DNA from: Duodenibacillus sp.
Lineage (GTDB): Bacteria; Pseudomonadota; Gammaproteobacteria; Burkholderiales; Burkholderiaceae_F
DNA length: 64,000 nt
Reading direction: 5' to 3'
Assembly: GCA_017628205.1 (NCBI GenBank)
Contig: JAGBZO010000025.1
Location: 44,351 to 108,350, forward strand
In this document: positions 9,355 through 17,602 of the stretch, in pieces
How positions within the stretch are numbered: the stretch's first letter is position 1
How the letters are laid out: each line of letters opens with the position of its first letter
Translations under genes and position numbers: made by a program
The notes under the pieces: generated by a model
The model's input: only the letters and a program-made list of their open reading frames with translations
What the model was told of the DNA's origin: nothing
Database searches by the model: none

Positions 9355-9378
9355 AAAAAAAAGGCGCCCTCTGGCGCC
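9355..9378 (-). terminator. Intrinsic terminator of tRNA-Glu
   Basis: On the minus strand GGCGCC, AGAG loop, GGCGCC is followed by eight T. It is 16 bp past the encoded CCA end of the tRNA. Confidence 0.85.
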
Positions 9379-9394
9379 ACTCAATCCGTGCGTT

Positions 9395-9470
9395 TGGCGT
9401 CCCTAAGGGGATTCGAACCCCTGTACCAACCGTGAAAGGGTTGTGTCCTAGGCCTCTAGACGATAGGGAC
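9395..9470 (-). tRNA. tRNA-Glu (anticodon TTC)
   Basis: A 76-nt cloverleaf reads on the minus strand. The acceptor stem GTCCCTA pairs with TAGGGAC. The anticodon arm is CAACC-CTTTCAC-GGTTG with anticodon TTC, and the T arm contains GGTTCGAATCC. The discriminator base is G and the CCA end is encoded (9395-9397). It has its own promoter and terminator, so it is an independent unit. Confidence 0.97.
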
Positions 9471-9488
9471 GTCTTTTGCGGAGACGGC

Positions 9489-9517
9489 ATTATAGGTAGA
9501 TCGCCTGCCTTTTGCAA
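9489..9517 (-). promoter_or_regulatory. Sigma-70 type promoter of tRNA-Glu
   Basis: On the minus strand the -35 element TTGCAA (9512-9517) and a perfect -10 TATAAT (9489-9494) are 17 bp apart. Transcription would start about 12 nt before the tRNA 5' end at 9470. Confidence 0.75.
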
Positions 9518-9591
9518 CCTACTGTCGGACGGTTGCCCCTGTCGAGCTCCTTGTTTATGATTGATCCGTCTTATCAATCGGAGACTTCATC

Positions 9592-10344
9592 ATGCCCGAG
9601 ACGCTTTCGTCCGCCATCACCTCCTACTGGAACGCCCGCAGTCAAGGCTACGGGTGCAAACACCGCGACGAACTCGACAGCGTTTCGGCCCGCGAATGGA
9701 CCGAGCGTTTCAAGAGCCTGCTGCCGCAGCACGCCGGCGCCCGTGTTCTCGATATCGGCTGCGGACCGGGCTTTTTCTCCATTTTGCTCGCTCGCCTGGG
9801 CTACGAGGTAACGGCTCTCGATGCCAGTGCCGGCATGCTCGAGCAAGCGCGGGCCAACGCCGGGCGTTACGGCGTGTCGATCCGTTTTATTCAAGGCGAC
9901 GCCTGCCGATTGCCCGAGGACATCGGTCGCTTCGACGCCATCGTCAATCGTTATCTCGTTTGGAATTTACCCGAGCCTGAAACGGCCTATGATCAGTGGC
10001 TCAAAGCGCTCGTACCGGGAGGCACGCTCGTCGTGTGCGACGGCAACCATTATCTGTATCAAACGGACGAGCGCTATGCCGTCGAACACGAGGACGCCCG
10101 AGGCGGCCCTTCTCACGCCGAGAAATACCTGCAAGGCGTGGACGTCAGCGTGATGGAACGATTGGCAACGCAATTGCCGCTCTCCTCGCTCGAGCGCCCG
10201 CAGTGGGATCTGGAAGCTTTGCGTCGACTCGGCGCCAAGGAAGTCGCCGTCGTCAAACAAGATACGGAAACGGTCAAGCACCCGAAAACGGCTGCCGACG
10301 TGGAATTGATTACGGAATTCGTGATCGCGGCCAAGGCCGCTTGA
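9592..10344 (+). CDS. Class I SAM-dependent methyltransferase
   Basis: This 250-residue cytoplasmic protein has a Rossmann-type methyltransferase core. Motif I is VLDIGCGPGFFS near residues 46-57. Motif II ends in VTALDAS near 69-75, a motif similar to FDAIVNR comes near 115, and PGGTLVVCDG follows near 140-149. A C-terminal extension of about 70 residues covers what is probably the substrate pocket. Substrate is unknown; UbiE-like small-molecule or arsenic methylation are only guesses. The ATG is preceded by a CGGAG ribosome site at good spacing. The gene is convergent with fdhD, with 3 bp between the stops, and a role tied to formate dehydrogenase is not supported. Confidence 0.85.
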   Translation: MPETLSSAITSYWNARSQGYGCKHRDELDSVSAREWTERFKSLLPQHAGARVLDIGCGPGFFSILLARLGYEVTALDASAGMLEQARANAGRYGVSIRFIQGDACRLPEDIGRFDAIVNRYLVWNLPEPETAYDQWLKALVPGGTLVVCDGNHYLYQTDERYAVEHEDARGGPSHAEKYLQGVDVSVMERLATQLPLSSLERPQWDLEALRRLGAKEVAVVKQDTETVKHPKTAADVELITEFVIAAKAA

Positions 10345-10347
10345 ACC

Positions 10348-11187
10348 TTACAAGCCGAGCAAACGGTCGGGATGCGTGTAAACGCTGCAACGGCCGTTAC
10401 GGCAGAATGCGGCCAGCGTCACGCCGGTGCGTTCGGCCAAGTCGATGGCCATGGCGGTGGGAGCCGAGACGGCAAAGATCACCTCGACGCCGCACATGGC
10501 CGCCTTTTGAATCATTTCATACGAAGCGCGGGAGCTCACGACCAAAACGCCGTCGGTGATTCCCAGGCTCGCGCGCTTGCCCAGAAGTTTGTCCAAGGCA
10601 ACGTGACGACCGACGTCTTCGGCGCCGCAAACAAATTGGCCGTCGGATCCGACCCAAACGGCCGCATGCGTGCAACCGCTCAAACTGCCGATCGTTTCTA
10701 CGTCGTGCAAATAGCCCATGGCGCGTTCGTAGTGGCGCATGTCAAAAGTCTGGGTCTTTTCAAGACGACGGCTGACGCGAGCCAAACCGTCCAAACTTTC
10801 CGTGCCGCAAATACCGCAACCAGTACGACCGACCATGGAGCGACGATGCGTTTTGAGCGCCCAAAAACGTTCCTGACTGATTTCGACGGCGACTTCAATA
10901 CCTCGACAAGCGGGCTTGACCTCGACGGAATAGACGTGCGAGAGATCCGGCACGATGCCTTCTGTCAATGAAAAACCGACGGCAAAATCTTCCAAATCGG
11001 CGGGCGTTGCCATCATGACCGCATGCGAAATACCGTTATAAACCAAAGCGATGGGCACTTCTTCGGCCACCCAATCGTCCTGAGGCGCGACGGCGTCGAG
11101 TCGGTGCACCGAGACCTTGCGCAAACCGGGAACGGTCTGCGAGACGTTCGAGTCGCTTTCACGGTCATAAGAAGTCGGAACGAACAT
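10348..11187 (-). CDS. fdhD: Formate dehydrogenase accessory sulfurtransferase FdhD
   Basis: FdhD passes sulfur from IscS to the molybdenum bis-MGD cofactor, which formate dehydrogenase needs for activity. The 279-residue protein shows the family body (EEVPIALVYNG, EDFAVGFSLTEGI) and the CxxC sulfur-transfer site in RTGCGICGTES. VGRHVALDKLLGK and VSSRASYEMIQK follow, also conserved. The frame can be read from a TTG at 11238, but ATG 11187 has a GAGGGGG ribosome site and gives a length close to E. coli FdhD, so I chose it. It follows fdhE after 19 bp at the end of the formate dehydrogenase gene cluster. Confidence 0.95.
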   Translation of the reverse strand: MFVPTSYDRESDSNVSQTVPGLRKVSVHRLDAVAPQDDWVAEEVPIALVYNGISHAVMMATPADLEDFAVGFSLTEGIVPDLSHVYSVEVKPACRGIEVAVEISQERFWALKTHRRSMVGRTGCGICGTESLDGLARVSRRLEKTQTFDMRHYERAMGYLHDVETIGSLSGCTHAAVWVGSDGQFVCGAEDVGRHVALDKLLGKRASLGITDGVLVVSSRASYEMIQKAAMCGVEVIFAVSAPTAMAIDLAERTGVTLAAFCRNGRCSVYTHPDRLLGL

Positions 11188-11206
11188 GCGGGCCCCCTCG
11201 GCGTCT

Positions 11207-12091
11207 TTAGGCGGACTGATTGGCGTAGGCTTCCTCAAGCCCCGTCATCACGATGACTTCGACATCGGGCGAGAACGCTTCGTCGCTGACGGCGAAAACG
11301 GTCGGGAACGCGTCCTTGCAGGCGTTGCAGACGTGCAAACGATGGTCTTCGTCGGCCTGATCGTGTTCGTAATGCAAGTCGGAGACAGCCATTTCGCCGC
11401 AAGAGACGCAACGCATGCGTTCGTACGGCCAGCTCGCGCCGCAGCACGAGCAGAACAGCTTCTTGGCGTTACCCTGATTGGTCGTGGAAACAACGGCGGC
11501 CAAAACAGCGGGACCGCCGCAGACCGGGCAGGTATTCGGACGCGTTTCGTGAACGGTCGTGTTGCGATTGGGCGCGTAGCTGTCGCTCAAATCACAGGCG
11601 ACCGGATCGAGTTGAGCGCGCACGGCCAAACTGGCAACGGGCAAAACAAACCAATCGAAGAGTTCTGCTGGAACGACGACGCCCTCGAGGTCGGCAAGAA
11701 AGGCGGAAGGATCGCGACCGGCGGTAGCGACGGCTTCGGCAGTCAAAAGCGCGTCCCAATCGAGTGCGGCGGCCTGAGCGGCCTCCTCGTCGGTCACGTG
11801 CCCGTTTGCCTTGAAGCTGGCGATCAACGCTTCACCCAAAGTACGGGCGCTCTCGATGAGTGCGCCACGATCGATGGTGACGGGAGACACGCGTAAAACG
11901 GGCTCTTCACCGCGCATCGCGCGCACCATCAATTCGGGATCTTTTTCTTCGGCGTCGTCGGCGAGATTCTTTCGAATCTCGGCGGCCTTGATCAATACCG
12001 GACCGAAGGCGTTCAAACGAGCGCGAACGGCTTCGTCTTTGAAATCGGCATAACCGGTGAGTGCGCGAACGAGAGCGTTTTTCGAAAGCAT
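11207..12091 (-). CDS. fdhE: Formate dehydrogenase accessory protein FdhE
   Basis: FdhE is a cytoplasmic iron-binding rubredoxin-like protein needed to mature formate dehydrogenase-N/O. The 294-residue product has four CxxC pairs in its C-terminal half: CPVCGG, CSCCGAS, CVSCGEM and CNACKD. The N-terminal half is helical. ATG 12091 is preceded by AGGA at about 8 nt. It lies between the structural genes and fdhD on the same strand and is separated from the gamma-subunit gene by two strong hairpins, which may set accessory protein levels below those of the enzyme. Confidence 0.95.
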   Translation of the reverse strand: MLSKNALVRALTGYADFKDEAVRARLNAFGPVLIKAAEIRKNLADDAEEKDPELMVRAMRGEEPVLRVSPVTIDRGALIESARTLGEALIASFKANGHVTDEEAAQAAALDWDALLTAEAVATAGRDPSAFLADLEGVVVPAELFDWFVLPVASLAVRAQLDPVACDLSDSYAPNRNTTVHETRPNTCPVCGGPAVLAAVVSTTNQGNAKKLFCSCCGASWPYERMRCVSCGEMAVSDLHYEHDQADEDHRLHVCNACKDAFPTVFAVSDEAFSPDVEVIVMTGLEEAYANQSA

Positions 12092-12160
12092 GTTGGCGTC
12101 CTATGTTCTTTTGGTGTTGATACTCCGAAAAAGTCGATCGGTCAACCTTTTCGGACTATC

Positions 12161-12218
12161 CCGACGCCCGATTCATAGGATTCGGGCGTCGGCCGTCGGA
12201 TTCAGCAAGGAATCCGAC
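12161..12218. other. Two tandem strong hairpins between the gamma-subunit gene and fdhE
   Basis: CCGACGCCCGA (12161-12171) pairs perfectly with TCGGGCGTCGG (12182-12192). GTCGGATTC (12195-12203) pairs perfectly with GAATCCGAC (12210-12218). They lie in the 145 bp gap, directly after the gamma-subunit stop on the minus strand. Neither is followed by a T-run, so transcription may partly continue into fdhE. They could stabilise the upstream message. Confidence 0.75.
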
Positions 12219-12236
12219 GTCACACCGTAGTGCGGA

Positions 12237-12959
12237 TTACTTCTTCTTGTCGTCTACGACAACCACGTTCTTGCCGGAGGCGAGTTCCTGGTTGGCCCAG
12301 TAACCCCAATGGTAGGCGGCGTCGGATTCGCTCAACTTGCCGTCGCCGAACATGAGGCGGTGGGTGCCGCGGTAGGGCTGGAAGATGCCCGAACCGAGGT
12401 AGATGTGAACCAGACCCACGAACACGATCAGGAAGAAGGCGACGTCATGGACCAAGCGGGCGATCATGAAGGTTTCCGGAGACATGTCCCAGCGGATGGA
12501 ACCGTCGGGCAACAAGCCGGTCTTCAACCACATGACCATACCGGAGATCGCGATGATGATGCCCATGAAGAGCAACATGCCGTCGGCCAAACGCTGACCG
12601 GACTTGACGCGGTGCTGCGGAGGCATGTGTACCTTGCTCGGAGCAAAGAGGTACAACGGCATCTTGGCCATCCAGACGATGTCGTCCTTGTCCCACTTGG
12701 CGAAGATGTCTTCCTTCAGAAGGTGCCAGAAGCCCTTCGGAGAGATGATGACGGCTGCCAGGGGAACCAAGATGAACGGCACGGCGAGTACGCGGTGCAG
12801 CATGCGCATCATCTGGGTGAAATCACCGCCCATGATGCCGCCGCCGAGGCTCGGTACGAACACGAACACGCCGGACAAAGCCAACAGAATGCAGCTGATG
12901 GCGGCCACACCGTGCGTGATGCGAGTCAACAACGTGTGACGCTGGATATAACGAGTCAT
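12237..12959 (-). CDS. fdnI: Formate dehydrogenase-N gamma subunit, cytochrome b556
   Basis: This 240-residue inner-membrane di-haem cytochrome b takes electrons from the beta subunit and passes them to quinone. Four hydrophobic helices are visible at about 18-38, 53-73, 120-142 and 158-178. Histidines in HGVAAISCILL, LHRVLAVP and the final helices (VHDVAFFL, LVHIYLG) fit haem and quinone ligation as in FdnI/FdoI. A GGGAGG ribosome site precedes ATG 12959. The gap to the beta-subunit gene is 15 bp, so the two are translated from one message. FdoI is equally possible as a name. Confidence 0.93.
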   Translation of the reverse strand: MTRYIQRHTLLTRITHGVAAISCILLALSGVFVFVPSLGGGIMGGDFTQMMRMLHRVLAVPFILVPLAAVIISPKGFWHLLKEDIFAKWDKDDIVWMAKMPLYLFAPSKVHMPPQHRVKSGQRLADGMLLFMGIIIAISGMVMWLKTGLLPDGSIRWDMSPETFMIARLVHDVAFFLIVFVGLVHIYLGSGIFQPYRGTHRLMFGDGKLSESDAAYHWGYWANQELASGKNVVVVDDKKK

Positions 12960-12974
12960 ACTAAGCCTCCCTAC

Positions 12975-13868
12975 TTACTGGTTGCGGGCTTCTTTTGCAA
13001 GAAGCTCCTTGACTTCACGGTCGGCCTTGTCGCGCTGTTCCTGCGTCCAGCCCTGCTTTGCTTCTTCGATGGTCACATCCTTGCGACGATAACCGCGTGC
13101 GGCCACGAAGGTGGCGGCCAAGCCGGCTACGACGGCGGCGGCACCGACACCGGTGACGGTACGCATGGCCGACATGGTGTCGATCATCTTGTTGGGCTTG
13201 GGATTGGTCGGCAAGCCGTAGGCTTCGTGACCGTGCTTGCACACCGTGAGAATGTGCAAACCGCCCATTTCGGTTACGCCGTAGAGTTCGGCCTTGGCAA
13301 AACCCTTCTTCTTCAAGAACTCGACGCGCTGCATGCCGATGCGAATCATTTCTTCGCGATCGCCGAAACGCAGAGCTTCGGGCTGACAGGTCTTGACGCA
13401 GGCCGGAACCTGACCTTCTTCCAAGCGATCCAGACACATCGTGCACTTGTCGATGCGACCGTCGGTCTTACGGAAGCGCGGTACGTCGAACGGACAGGCG
13501 CTCTGGCAGTAGGTGCAGCCGTTGCACTTGTCGGTGTCGAAAGCGACGACGCCGTTCTTCATGTGGAACAAAGCGCCCGAAGAGCAAGCCTTCACGCAGG
13601 CGGCGTCCGTGCAGTGGTAGCAGGAACGACGACCGATGGCGAAGTTCAATTCCTGGAACTTGTTGCCGCTTTCCTGTTCGTCGAACGTCATCACCAAGCG
13701 GGTGTTGCCGTTCAGATCCATCGGGCTCTGGTAAGAACCCGTGAACGGGTTGCCGTTCTTTTCCAAGGTGGCCGGCAGCATATTCCACTGCTTGCAAGCA
13801 ACCTGGCAACCCTTACACCCCGTGCAGTGCGAGGCGTCGAATAACATGGCGACTTCTTTTTTAGCCAT
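12975..13868 (-). CDS. fdnH: Formate dehydrogenase-N beta subunit, 4Fe-4S protein
   Basis: This 297-residue electron-transfer subunit carries four ferredoxin-type cysteine clusters. They are CTGCKGCQVACKQW near the start, CYHCTDAACVKAC at about 75-90, CNGCTYCQSACPFDVPR at about 115-130, and CTMCLDRLEEGQVPACVKTC at about 140-160. A single C-terminal helix (near 225-245, rich in Val and Ala) anchors it to the membrane as in FdnH. It bridges the periplasmic catalytic subunit and the cytochrome b subunit. AAGGAG lies about 8 nt before ATG 13868. The gap to the alpha-subunit gene is 20 bp. Confidence 0.95.
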   Translation of the reverse strand: MAKKEVAMLFDASHCTGCKGCQVACKQWNMLPATLEKNGNPFTGSYQSPMDLNGNTRLVMTFDEQESGNKFQELNFAIGRRSCYHCTDAACVKACSSGALFHMKNGVVAFDTDKCNGCTYCQSACPFDVPRFRKTDGRIDKCTMCLDRLEEGQVPACVKTCQPEALRFGDREEMIRIGMQRVEFLKKKGFAKAELYGVTEMGGLHILTVCKHGHEAYGLPTNPKPNKMIDTMSAMRTVTGVGAAAVVAGLAATFVAARGYRRKDVTIEEAKQGWTQEQRDKADREVKELLAKEARNQ

Positions 13869-13888
13869 TTTCTATCTCCTTACCGGTA

Positions 13889-16800
13889 TCAAGCCTTTTC
13901 CAGGTTCACAAGGAAGGCCTTGTATTCCGGAATGTAGGAATTGGGATCGCCGACGTTCGGCGGCAAATCGTTGACGTTGTCACCGGTAGCGAACTGACCA
14001 GCCCAAGAGAAGTGGTGGGGCATACCGACAACGTGGACGGTCTTGCCGTCGATCGTCATGGGCTTCATGCGCTTGGTCACCATGGCGGCCACCTTGACGT
14101 TGCCGCGCTTGTTCCAAACGCGAACCATGTCGCCGTTCTTGATGCCCTTTTCCTTGGCCAGCTCTTCGCTCAACTCGATGAAGTTGCACGGGCTGATTTC
14201 GTTCAACCAAGGAATGTTGCGGGTCTGCGTACCGGACTGCCAGTGTTCGACCACGGAGTAGGTCGTCACGACGAACGGGAATTCGGAGACGTCGCCGCGC
14301 TGAACGGACGGATCGTCGACACCGAAGGCACACGGGTTGCCGCCGGCACCGTTCAAGAGATTCTTGATCGGAGCTTCATGCGGTTCGAAGTGTTCGGGCA
14401 TCGGGCCGTCGACCATGCCGGCAGCGAACAAGCGGGCGTTCTGCTCCCAGGTCATGAAGAAGGCGTCGTTGTTGGGCTTCTGAGCCGTAGCGAAGTCGCC
14501 CACGTCGTTCTGCAACCACTTGCCGTCCTTCCATTCGACCAAGACGCGATCCTTGTTCCAAGGACGGCCCTGCGGGTCGGCGGAGGCGCGGTTGTAGAGA
14601 ATACGACGGTTGGCGGGCCATGCGTAGCTCCACTGCGGGAACAAGCCCAAACCGGTCGGGTCGGCCTTGCTGCGGCGCGTCATGGGCTGCTTCATGGGAT
14701 CCATCGGAGCGTCGTTGTTGTTGTAGTAGCCGGAGAAGATCCAGATACCGCAAGCGGTCGAACCGTCGGCCTGCAACACCGTGTAGTTCGGCAACAACTT
14801 GCCGGTCTTGGTGTCGTAACCGTTCAAAGCCCAGCACAAAGCACGGATGTCGGCCTTGCCGTTGATACGGTAGTTCCAGTTGGCCTTGAGAATCTGGTCG
14901 GGGCAGGCACCGCCTTCGGCACGATACAACGCGGAGATTTCATCCCACAAGAGCATCATCATTTCGAAGTCGGACTTGCATTCGCCCGGCGGTTCGATGG
15001 CCTTTTCACGCCACTGGATCCAACGACCGGAGTTGTTGATGGAACCGGTCTTTTCGTAAATCAAGGCGACGGGCAGGAAGAACACTTCGGTGTTGATCTT
15101 GCTGGCGTCCATGTCCGGAGCTTCCCAGAAGGTGGCCGTTTCGGTCATGAACCAGTCGGCGCAGACCAACCAATCGAGCTTGGCCATGGAGTTGCGGGCG
15201 TGCTTGGCGTTCGGGGTGGAGTGACACGGATTCATACCCCAGACGAAGTAACCCTTGATCTTGTCGTCGCGCATGTCGTTGAAGGTCATCATGGTGGAGT
15301 AGTCACCATAGCTGAGCTTCGGGCTGACCTTGGGCCACAAGTCGTAGCAGTAGTCGTTTTCGACCGTTGCGTTTTCACCGAACCATTCGCGCAAAGCGGA
15401 GATGAGGAACTTGGGCTTGTTGACGTAGTAACCGGCGGCAGCCGTTTCGGCGGACAAGTACTTGGCCAAGGTCGGGTGCTTCTTGCCGGTCGGCACGCGC
15501 AGGTAGCCGGGCAAATCGGGTACGGAACAACCCACGTCGGTGGAACCCTGAACGTTCGGTTCGCCGCGCAAGGCGTTGATACCGCCGCCGGCCACGCCCA
15601 TGTTACCCAAGAGCAACTGGACGACACACATGATGCGGCAGTTCTGAGAACCGTAGGTGTGCTGGGTCTGACCCAAAGCGTAGAGGATGGAGCCAGACTT
15701 TTCGGGAGCGCCCGTGGCGGCGTACACCTTCCAGATGTGCTGCAACACGTCGATGTCCATACCGGTGATGCGGCTGACCATCTCGGGCGTGTAGCGGGCG
15801 TAGTGCGCCTTCATGAGATTGAGAACGCAGTTCGGATCCTTCAAGGTCAAGTCGCGCTTGAGAACCTTCAGGTCGGGCGTCTTGAACTTGGGCGTGCCGG
15901 GCTTGTTAACCCAAGCAAACGGAGAGCCTTCGCTCGTATCCCAAACGCGCTTTTGATTGACGTCGTAACCCCACGTGTCGTTGTCGTAGGTCTTGGTTTC
16001 GGGATCCCAACCGGAGAACAAACCGGTATCGGTGTCGAACTTGTAGTCCTTGCGGATCAAGCAGGCGGCGTTCGTGTAGTTGAGAACGTATTCCTTCTGA
16101 TAGAGGTCGTTGCTCAGAATGTAGTTGATCAAACCGCCGAAGAAAGCGATGTCGGTACCCGGACGGACGCGACCGTAGATGTCGGCCTGAGCGGCGGAAC
16201 GAGAGTAACGCGGATCGATCACGATCCAGGTTGCGCCCTTGTCCTGAGCGCGTTCAACCCAACGGGAGGACAACGGGTGGTTTTCCACGTTGTTCGAACC
16301 GATGGTCATGATCACGTCGGAGTTGGCAAAGTCACACCAGTGACTGGTCATGGAACCGCGGCCGAAGCTCGGAGCCAAACCGGCAACCGTGGAGGAGTGG
16401 CAAACGCGCGTCTGGTTGTCGATGGCGACGATACCCAAAGAACGAGCAAACTTCTGAACCAACCAAGCTTCTTCGTTGTTGAGCTGAGCGGCACCCAAGC
16501 TGGCGATGCCGTCGCAACGGTTGACCGTTACGTCGCCTTCCTTTTCAACGAAGCTGGCGTCGCGCGTCTTCTTGACGCGACGGGCGATTTCCTTGAGCGC
16601 CTGTTCCCAGCTCAAGCGTTCCCACTTCTTGGAACCGGCGCGACGAACCATCGGGTGCAAAATGCGGCCCGGATGTTCCTGCGCCTTGCGATCTTCGGTC
16701 ACGATCTTGCGAAGACCCCACATGGAGGCGCCCTTCGGGCACAAACCGCCGAGATTGACGGGATGGTCCGGGTCACCTTCGAGATTGATCAACTCGCCGT

Positions 16801-16993
16801 CGCGGGTCGAGCAGATCGTACCGCAACCGCCGGAGCAGTAGCAGCAAATGTTCGTCGTTTCGGTCACTTTCGTGAGCTTGTACGGGCCCTTGGTGGCATC
16901 GGCAGCCGCTGCGGTTGCCGGTACGACACCGGCCACACCCAAACCGGACATGGCCAGACCGCGCTTAAGGAAACTTCGACGAGAAACTTCCAT
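13889..16993 (-). CDS. fdnG: Formate dehydrogenase-N alpha subunit, cysteine type
   Basis: This 1034-residue molybdopterin enzyme should oxidise formate in the periplasm. A twin-arginine signal (SRRSFLKRG, residues 4-12) is followed by a hydrophobic stretch ending near AAAA. The 4Fe-4S cluster motif is CCYCSGGCGTIC, with GLCPKG completing it near 90. The active-site segment reads TRVCHSSTVAG with Cys198 where E. coli FdnG has selenocysteine (position 196), so translation needs no UGA recoding. The C-terminal molybdopterin-dinucleotide domain is present (VTTYSVVEHWQSG, near 930). AAGGAGG precedes ATG 16993. It is first in the locus. The Cys form suggests independence from selenium supply. Confidence 0.96.
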   Translation of the reverse strand: MEVSRRSFLKRGLAMSGLGVAGVVPATAAAADATKGPYKLTKVTETTNICCYCSGGCGTICSTRDGELINLEGDPDHPVNLGGLCPKGASMWGLRKIVTEDRKAQEHPGRILHPMVRRAGSKKWERLSWEQALKEIARRVKKTRDASFVEKEGDVTVNRCDGIASLGAAQLNNEEAWLVQKFARSLGIVAIDNQTRVCHSSTVAGLAPSFGRGSMTSHWCDFANSDVIMTIGSNNVENHPLSSRWVERAQDKGATWIVIDPRYSRSAAQADIYGRVRPGTDIAFFGGLINYILSNDLYQKEYVLNYTNAACLIRKDYKFDTDTGLFSGWDPETKTYDNDTWGYDVNQKRVWDTSEGSPFAWVNKPGTPKFKTPDLKVLKRDLTLKDPNCVLNLMKAHYARYTPEMVSRITGMDIDVLQHIWKVYAATGAPEKSGSILYALGQTQHTYGSQNCRIMCVVQLLLGNMGVAGGGINALRGEPNVQGSTDVGCSVPDLPGYLRVPTGKKHPTLAKYLSAETAAAGYYVNKPKFLISALREWFGENATVENDYCYDLWPKVSPKLSYGDYSTMMTFNDMRDDKIKGYFVWGMNPCHSTPNAKHARNSMAKLDWLVCADWFMTETATFWEAPDMDASKINTEVFFLPVALIYEKTGSINNSGRWIQWREKAIEPPGECKSDFEMMMLLWDEISALYRAEGGACPDQILKANWNYRINGKADIRALCWALNGYDTKTGKLLPNYTVLQADGSTACGIWIFSGYYNNNDAPMDPMKQPMTRRSKADPTGLGLFPQWSYAWPANRRILYNRASADPQGRPWNKDRVLVEWKDGKWLQNDVGDFATAQKPNNDAFFMTWEQNARLFAAGMVDGPMPEHFEPHEAPIKNLLNGAGGNPCAFGVDDPSVQRGDVSEFPFVVTTYSVVEHWQSGTQTRNIPWLNEISPCNFIELSEELAKEKGIKNGDMVRVWNKRGNVKVAAMVTKRMKPMTIDGKTVHVVGMPHHFSWAGQFATGDNVNDLPPNVGDPNSYIPEYKAFLVNLEKA

Positions 16994-17169
16994 GAGATTC
17001 CTCCTTTTGGAGCGTTTATCTGATTACCGTCTTGTGACGTCTTGTTCCAGCCTGAGGGCAAGACATCGACGGGCAATGGCGAAAAAAACTTTTTTGGGGA
17101 TCAATGACATCGCCCAAATTTACAATCCAAGTATCGCGGCATGCCCGTCAAATGACAACAGACAAAAGG

Positions 17170-17193
17170 AGTAATTCCTACTTAAGTAATTCC
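17170..17193 (-). promoter_or_regulatory. Direct repeat upstream of the formate dehydrogenase operon
   Basis: On the minus strand GGAATTACT occurs twice (17185-17193 and 17170-17178), 15 bp apart start to start, about 180 bp before fdnG. This could be a tandem regulator site. The rest of the 17024-17490 gap is AT-rich and shows no gene and no clear FNR box. Confidence 0.35.
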
Positions 17194-17493
17194 GCCTAGT
17201 TTTTCGATTTTTCCTCCATTTGGTGAGACCGATGCTCTCCCTCTACGCCTAAAGCATGATGCGCGACTCGAAAACGGCAATTTTCGCTATAAAGCACTCC
17301 ATCTCATTGTTTTTATTGGACAATTTTTGCCCATTAGTCTTTCTTTATCACGAAATGTCGAGCATTTCAGGCTCTTTATCGTTCCGATCGATCTAGTTCG
17401 CTTTTCTTTTTTATCTCATACGAAAGAAGTAGATTTTGGCTACTCCTTGAGACAATGAGGAATGTGTTTCGAAATGTTAGCTTTTTCACAAAC

Positions 17494-17509
17494 CTGTCAT
17501 TTTTGACAG
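17494..17509. promoter_or_regulatory. Candidate operator palindrome upstream of the MFS exporter gene
   Basis: CTGTCA, spacer TTTT, TGACAG is a perfect 16-bp inverted repeat about 100 bp before the exporter start. Its form suits a dimeric repressor. It lies in the gap between divergent fdnG and the exporter and is much nearer the exporter. Confidence 0.4.
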
Positions 17510-17602
17510 CAAGGCGCCGAAAGCCGATTTCTAACCGTAATCCCCTCTACCTTTTTGTCGGTGGCGCACGTATAGTGATTCCATCCTGTGAATGCATTCG
17601 TT

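Noticed and set aside
9266-9577. N-terminal extension of the Na/Pi symporter by 104 residues
   Set aside because: The extension reads backwards through the tRNA-Glu gene and its terminator. ATG 9265 has a good ribosome site.
14012-17023. Uninterrupted open frame of about 1000 codons on the strand opposite fdnG
   Set aside because: It mirrors a strongly supported formate dehydrogenase gene. Biased codon use leaves the opposite frame free of stops; the translated product has low-complexity Val/Gly/His composition and no recognisable domain.
17090-17110. Possible FNR site (TTGATCCCCAAAAA on the minus strand) before fdnG
   Set aside because: Only one half-site matches TTGAT-N4-ATCAA. The second half has two mismatches, which is too weak to call.
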